DNA of 9,205 nt. Origin: Dictyoglomaceae bacterium (GTDB lineage: Bacteria; Dictyoglomota; Dictyoglomia; Dictyoglomales; Dictyoglomaceae). A program made the translations under genes and the position numbers. The stretch lies in assembly GCA_028276205.1 (NCBI GenBank), contig JAPYWU010000049.1, forward strand, positions 1-9,205, read 5' to 3'. Below, in pieces: positions 5,862 through 9,205 of this stretch; within the stretch, counting starts at the first letter, position 1; every line of letters begins with the position of its first letter. The notes beneath the pieces are model-generated. The model did no database searches and had not been told where the DNA came from. It saw only the letters and a program-made list of their open reading frames with translations.

Positions 5862-5885
5862 ATGGGTGAAGAAATATATGAGTAA
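5862..5885 (+). other. Tiny ORF overlapping the pstC start, possible leader peptide
   Basis: ATG at 5862 opens a 7-codon frame (MGEEIYE) that stops at 5885, eight bases inside pstC in a different frame, so its stop region overlaps the pstC ATG. The pstC SD lies within it. An upstream AAGGA (5844-5848) is 13 bases from this ATG, farther than ideal. Translation of the frame could affect pstC initiation, but it may be accidental. Confidence 0.25.
5864..5869 (+). promoter_or_regulatory. Ribosome binding site deciding the pstC start
   Basis: GGGTGA lies eight bases before ATG 5878. The alternative GTG at 5866 is inside this site and has no SD of its own at a usable distance. Confidence 0.55.
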
Positions 5886-6786
5886 AAATATAGGAGATAA
5901 AATTTTTAAAGGTCTTGCCATTTTTGCAAGTCTTCTCCTTATTCTTCTTGTTATATCCCTCTTTTTATCATTGGTAATTTATTCTATTCCCAGTATAAAG
6001 AAATTTGGATTTAAATTTCTTATAGATAAGATATGGGACCCTGTAGCTGATAAGTATGGTGCTTTACCTGCCATATATGGTACATTGGTTACATCTTTTC
6101 TTGCTCTTCTTATTGCCTTTCCTATTAGTATTGGAATTGCCATATTTATTTCAGAGCTTGCTCCTATCTTTTTGAAACGTCTCTTTTCTTTTATTATTGA
6201 GCTTTTAGGAGCAATACCAAGCTTAATTTATGGTATGTGGGGGCTTTTTGTTTTAGCTCCTTTAGTTCAACTTAAGATAGGTCCTTTTATTCAGAAAATT
6301 CTTGGGTTTTTGCCATTCTTCCAGGGGTATCCCATGGGAGTAGGTTATCTTACTGCTGGAATTATCCTTTCTATCATGATCATTCCAACCATATCTTCTT
6401 TATCTCGTGAGATATTAATGGCAGTTCCTATAGATCAGAGAGAAGCAGGATATGCTCTTGGTATGACTAAATGGGAAGTTATATCAAAGGTGGTTTTAGG
6501 GAATGCTAGATCTGGAATTTTTGCAGCAGGAATTTTAGGGCTTGGTAGGGCTCTTGGTGAGGCTGTAGCTGTAACTATGGTAATTGGCAATTTTCATGAT
6601 ATATCTATATCCCTATTCTCTCCTGGGGTTACTATAACCAGTGTTATTATAAATCAGTTTGCAGAGGCAACAGGTGAGTTAAAGCTTTCTGCACTTATGG
6701 AGCTTGCCTTAATCTTATTCTTAACTACTTTTTTAATAATGGGATTTGCTCGATACTACATATTGAAGAGGATTGTTAAAGAATGA
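5878..6786 (+). CDS. pstC: Phosphate ABC transporter permease PstC
   Basis: This is one of the two membrane subunits of the high-affinity phosphate importer. The 302-aa protein (306 aa if started at GTG 5866) has about six membrane segments. The N-terminal span is LAIFASLLLILLVISLF, and the core begins at YGTLVTSFLALLIAFPISIG. The loop REAGYALGMTKWEVISKVVLG (quoted as REAGYALG plus TKWEVISKVVLG, about 192-212) is the EAA motif that docks onto the ATPase. The segment after it, GLGRALGEAVAVTMVIGN, is the strongly conserved PstC signature. Length is normal for the family. I chose ATG 5878 for its spacing to GGGTGA. Its last codon overlaps the pstA start (ATGA), and pstA and pstB follow in the usual order. 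No pstS gene precedes it; an exported peptidase gene does instead. The call is firm. Confidence 0.93.
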   Translation: MSKNIGDKIFKGLAIFASLLLILLVISLFLSLVIYSIPSIKKFGFKFLIDKIWDPVADKYGALPAIYGTLVTSFLALLIAFPISIGIAIFISELAPIFLKRLFSFIIELLGAIPSLIYGMWGLFVLAPLVQLKIGPFIQKILGFLPFFQGYPMGVGYLTAGIILSIMIIPTISSLSREILMAVPIDQREAGYALGMTKWEVISKVVLGNARSGIFAAGILGLGRALGEAVAVTMVIGNFHDISISLFSPGVTITSVIINQFAEATGELKLSALMELALILFLTTFLIMGFARYYILKRIVKE

Positions 6787-7619
6787 GTTATAGAACAAGA
6801 AAAATAATAAATAGAATAATGTTGACCATAAGCGTGATAACCTTTCTTATTGGATCTTTTTTCCTTTTTTGGATTTTGGGAGATGTATTTTTAAAGGGTA
6901 TTAGATATATAAATTTTAGCCTTTTTGTGGAGCTTCCCAAGCCTCCAGGTGTTCTAGGTGGTGGAGTTGCAAATGCCATTGTAGGTACATTAATTCTCAC
7001 CATAGTAGCATCTTTAATTGGAGTACCTATAGGTATGATGATTGCTATAGCTATTACAGAATATCATTTAGGGAAGCTTGCATGGTGGTCAAAATTTCTA
7101 ACAGAGGTACTTACCAGTTTTCCAACTTTAATCATAGGTGTCTTTGTTTATACTATAATTGTTATTCCTATGAAGACTTTTTCAGCTCTTGCTGGAAGTA
7201 TAGCTTTATCTATAATAATGCTTCCTGTTATAGCTAAATCTACTGAAGAATCTTTAAAAATGGTGCCTATCTCTGTAAGAGAGGCAGCTTATGCCTTGGG
7301 AGTGCCAAAGTGGAAAACTATTTTGAGAGTAGTTATACCTTCTGCATCCAGTGGTATAGTAACGGGGATAATGATAGCAGTAGCAAGAGTTATGGGAGAA
7401 ACTGCACCATTACTTTTTACTTCATTTAATAATGTGTATTGGAGTTTTAGCTTGACTAAGCCTATAGGAAGCCTTACTGTAACTATCTTTAATTATGCTA
7501 CATCACCCTATGATGATTGGAGAAATAAAGCTTTTGCATCAGCTCTTGTTCTTGCTGCTATCATTTTGATTTTAAATATAATTGCCCGTATATATGCGAG
7601 TAAAAAAGGAAAACATTAA
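6783..7619 (+). CDS. pstA: Phosphate ABC transporter permease PstA
   Basis: This is the second membrane subunit of the phosphate importer, pairing with PstC to form the channel. The 278-aa protein has about six membrane spans, the first near residues 12-34. The periplasmic loop carries LPKPPGVLGGGVANAIVGTL (51-70), a family hallmark that includes the conserved G-G-I/V-x-N-A-I-x-GT pattern. The EAA loop is REAAYALGVPKWKTILRVV (166-184). ARVMGETAPLLFT (201-213) and the later SPYDDWRNKAFASALVL (241-257) are both typical of PstA. The ATG overlaps the pstC stop by 4 bp, and AAGAGGA at 6766-6772 is a suitable SD ten bases upstream, so the two are translationally coupled. pstB starts 14 bp after its stop. 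Length and motifs are complete. Confidence 0.93.
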   Translation: MSYRTRKIINRIMLTISVITFLIGSFFLFWILGDVFLKGIRYINFSLFVELPKPPGVLGGGVANAIVGTLILTIVASLIGVPIGMMIAIAITEYHLGKLAWWSKFLTEVLTSFPTLIIGVFVYTIIVIPMKTFSALAGSIALSIIMLPVIAKSTEESLKMVPISVREAAYALGVPKWKTILRVVIPSASSGIVTGIMIAVARVMGETAPLLFTSFNNVYWSFSLTKPIGSLTVTIFNYATSPYDDWRNKAFASALVLAAIILILNIIARIYASKKGKH

Positions 7620-7625
7620 GGGAGG
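7620..7625 (+). promoter_or_regulatory. Ribosome binding site supporting the pstB TTG start
   Basis: GGGAGG begins immediately after the pstA stop and lies eight bases before TTG 7634. The nearer ATG at 7627 is followed directly by TAA, so it cannot be the gene start. TTG gives the normal PstB N-terminus (xDKIRVENLN). Confidence 0.8.
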
Positions 7626-7633
7626 AATGTAAA

Positions 7634-8392
7634 TTGGATAAGATAAGGGTTGAAAACTTAAATGCATGGTTTGGATTTATGCATGTACTTAAAAATATCA
7701 ATCTTTCTTTTAAGGAGAAATATATTTCAGCTATTATTGGACCATCAGGTTGTGGAAAAACCACTCTTCTTAGATGTTTTAATAGATTGCATGAATTATC
7801 TCCTGGTGCAAGAGTTGAGGGTAAGATCTTTTTGGACGACCTAAATATATATGAAAAAGATGTGGATCCTGTTATTGTAAGAAGAAGAATTGGGATGGTA
7901 TTTCAAAGACCGAATCTTTTTTCTAATATGACCATTTATGATAATGTAATTGCAGGATATATCTTAAACAATAAAAGACTTTCAAAGGCAGAAAAGGATG
8001 AAATTGTGGAAGGAAGTTTAAGGCTTGCTGGAATTTGGGAAGAAGTTAAAAATAGGTTAAGGGAGTATCCTTCCAGTCTATCAGGTGGGCAACAGCAAAG
8101 GGTTTGTATAGCAAGAGCCTTAGCTGTACAACCTGAGGTTCTACTTATGGATGAGCCTACATCAGCTTTAGACCCTATTTCTACATATAGAATAGAAGAG
8201 ACCATAAGAGAATTAAAAAAGGAAGTCACAATAATAATTGTAACTCACAATATGCAGCAGGCAGCAAGGGTATCAGATGAAACGGTATTCATGTATCTTG
8301 GAGAAGTTATTGAGATAGGACCTACTGCTGAGATTTTTACAAATCCAAAGAAAAAGCTTACCGAAGAGTATATTACAGGAAAATTTGGCTAA
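7634..8392 (+). CDS. pstB: Phosphate ABC transporter ATPase PstB
   Basis: This is the cytoplasmic ATP-hydrolysing subunit that drives phosphate import through PstC/PstA. The 252-aa protein is a normal-length PstB. It has a Walker A motif GPSGCGKT (36-43) and the PstB-type LLRCFNRLHEL (45-55) right after it. The Q-loop FQRPNLF (90-96) reads 'RPNLF' where many PstB proteins have 'KPNPF'. The ABC signature is LSGGQQQR (149-156), Walker B with catalytic Glu is VLLMDEPTSALDP (169-181), and the switch His is in VTHNM (203-207). All catalytic residues are present. The C-terminus GPTAEIFTNPKKKLTEEYITGKFG (quoted in parts: AEIFTNPKKK, TEEYITGKFG) is the usual PstB ending. Translation starts at TTG. 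It is the last gene of the plus-strand operon; its stop is one base from the stop of the opposing phoU gene, leaving no room for a terminator. Confidence 0.96.
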   Translation: MDKIRVENLNAWFGFMHVLKNINLSFKEKYISAIIGPSGCGKTTLLRCFNRLHELSPGARVEGKIFLDDLNIYEKDVDPVIVRRRIGMVFQRPNLFSNMTIYDNVIAGYILNNKRLSKAEKDEIVEGSLRLAGIWEEVKNRLREYPSSLSGGQQQRVCIARALAVQPEVLLMDEPTSALDPISTYRIEETIRELKKEVTIIIVTHNMQQAARVSDETVFMYLGEVIEIGPTAEIFTNPKKKLTEEYITGKFG

Positions 8393-8393
8393 T

Positions 8394-9050
8394 TTATTCG
8401 TGAAGCTCTTTTAATTCTCCTGTCTCCATGTAATATATTCTTTCTGCTATGTTGGTTATATGGTCTGCTATTCTTTCTAAGAATCTTGCAATCATAAGAT
8501 ATTTTACTTGCTGAGGAGCTGTCTCAGGGGCATGTTCGATCTCTTCTATAACCTCATCATATATTCGGTAATATGTTCTATCAATAGCATCGTCTTGTTC
8601 TACCACACTTAGTATAAAGTTAATATCTCTGTTAACAAAGGCATCCAGTGAATCACAAAGCATTTTTTCAACTAATTCAAACATGTTGATTAAATTTTTG
8701 TTTAGCGGCAATGGAGGTAGCTTGATTAGTTCAATAGTGAATTTAGCTATATCTACACAATAATCTCCCATTCTTTCTATATCACTTATTATTTTCATTG
8801 CAGCAGCAATTACTCTAAGATCGTGAGCCATAGGTTGCTGAAGGGCAAGAAGTTTGAGACAGTTGTCCTCTATACTCCAATTGTATTTATCCACAATATC
8901 ATCCATTTCAATAACTTGTTTTGCTAAAGCTGAATCTCTATCTAATAGGGCTTTTTTGCTTTTTTCAAGCATATCCTTTACGGTAGTGCCCATTTCTACA
9001 AGTGAGTTCTCTAATTTTTTAAGTTCTTCTAAGAAATTCTGTCTAAGCAA
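8394..9050 (-). CDS. phoU: Phosphate transport regulator PhoU
   Basis: The 218-aa product is an all-helical, two-repeat PhoU protein of normal length. It starts RQNFLEELKKLENSLVEMG, then carries the acidic metal-binding stretch EMDDIVD (48-54) and the long signature helix DLRVIAAAMKIISDIERMGD (77-96). The second repeat has the equivalent EQDDAID (151-157) and LMIARFLERIADHITNIAER (185-204). PhoU binds metal clusters and, in known systems, links the Pst transporter to the phosphate sensor kinase, damping the Pho response. It begins at TTG 9050 with AAGGAGG ten bases upstream. Unlike the common pstSCAB-phoU order on one strand, this gene faces pstB and has its own promoter, so the two can be controlled separately. 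The family call is firm; its regulatory partner (PhoR/PhoB) is not in the window. Confidence 0.95.
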   Translation of the reverse strand: MLRQNFLEELKKLENSLVEMGTTVKDMLEKSKKALLDRDSALAKQVIEMDDIVDKYNWSIEDNCLKLLALQQPMAHDLRVIAAAMKIISDIERMGDYCVDIAKFTIELIKLPPLPLNKNLINMFELVEKMLCDSLDAFVNRDINFILSVVEQDDAIDRTYYRIYDEVIEEIEHAPETAPQQVKYLMIARFLERIADHITNIAERIYYMETGELKELHE

Positions 9051-9060
9051 ATCTCCTTAT

Positions 9061-9067
9061 CCTCCTT
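9061..9067 (-). promoter_or_regulatory. Ribosome binding site supporting the phoU TTG start
   Basis: AAGGAGG on the minus strand lies ten bases before TTG 9050. A second AAGGAG at 9053-9058 is only two bases from the TTG, too close to serve it. Having two tandem SD-like strings is odd. Confidence 0.7.
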
Positions 9068-9090
9068 AGAACCCATTTTGAATTTTAATA

Positions 9091-9119
9091 ATTATACCAA
9101 TAAGATTTTATTTTTTCAA
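9091..9119 (-). promoter_or_regulatory. phoU promoter
   Basis: On the minus strand TTGAAA (9119-9114) and TATAAT (9096-9091) are exactly 17 bases apart, and TGG just before the -10 makes it an extended element. Transcription should start near 9084, giving a leader of about 34 nt. This is the best promoter in the window. Confidence 0.85.
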
Positions 9120-9133
9120 TTGTAAAGAGAATG

Positions 9134-9149
9134 TTCAATAAATATTGAA
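9134..9149. repeat. Palindrome upstream of phoU, possible operator
   Basis: TTCAATA at 9134-9140 and TATTGAA at 9143-9149 are exact reverse complements around AA. The palindrome lies 15 bp upstream of the phoU -35 and overlaps a possible plus-strand -35 (TTGAAA, 9145-9150). A dimeric regulator could bind here; the AT-rich setting makes chance possible. Confidence 0.5.
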
Positions 9150-9171
9150 ACTTGAAAATAATAGGTATAAA
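9145..9171 (+). promoter_or_regulatory. Possible divergent promoter for a gene beyond the right edge
   Basis: TTGAAA at 9145-9150 and TATAAA at 9166-9171 are separated by 15 bases, slightly short. They are followed by a purine-rich stretch running to the window end. If real, a gene divergent from phoU begins just outside the window. Confidence 0.35.
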
Positions 9172-9205
9172 GTAGAATAAAAAAGAAGAGAAGAAAGAAC
9201 TAAGA

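Noticed and set aside
7936..8229. Antisense reading frame inside pstB (and similar ones in pstA and the M28 gene)
   Set aside because: These overlap conserved catalytic motifs on the other strand and show no protein family features.
8854..9069. Plus-strand reading frame opposite the phoU start
   Set aside because: It is Ser-rich and low in complexity, and it covers the coding strand complement of a well-conserved PhoU N-terminus.

Overview
The DNA is strongly AT-rich (roughly one third G+C by eye). Arg is mostly AGA/AGG, Ile codon ATA is common, and Shine-Dalgarno (SD) sites are strong, serving several TTG starts. The proteins are compact and Lys/Ile/Glu-rich. This fits a thermophilic, anaerobic, AT-rich bacterium of the Dictyoglomus or Thermoanaerobacter/Caldicellulosiruptor type; Dictyoglomus is my best guess, but there is no rRNA or marker here to settle it. 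I saw no tRNA, rRNA, CRISPR array or insertion sequence.

Left region (1-982, minus strand): a tight cluster of four small genes read right to left. They are a DUF1659 protein (73 aa), a DUF2922 protein (76 aa), an unrecognised 76-aa protein with a four-cysteine zinc-ribbon pattern, and the N-terminal part of an M15-type peptidase that runs off the left edge. Each has its own SD. A perfect 10-bp inverted repeat lies between genes two and three. This is the least understood part of the window.

Middle region (1046-5809, plus strand): a divergent extended -10 promoter leads into an exported DUF4139 protein. Next come a membrane polyferredoxin with 17 cysteines whose start codon sits where a leaderless transcript would begin, a beta-CASP metallo-beta-lactamase (a probable RNA-processing enzyme), and an exported M28 zinc aminopeptidase whose start overlaps the previous stop. 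The genes lie close together and could be co-transcribed, but their functions share no obvious pathway.

Right region (5815-9205): a phosphate uptake locus. pstC, pstA and pstB follow in order, with a probable promoter before pstC. phoU is on the opposite strand, converges on pstB with a single base between the two stops, and has its own very good promoter. No pstS (phosphate-binding protein) gene is present next to pstC. PstC and PstA would form the membrane channel and PstB the ATPase. PhoU would be the cytoplasmic regulator linking transporter state to gene control. The last 85 bases hold a palindrome, repeated TTGAA boxes and a possible promoter for a gene beyond the right edge.

I found no convincing wholly new system. 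The best candidate for something under-described is the left small-gene cluster.
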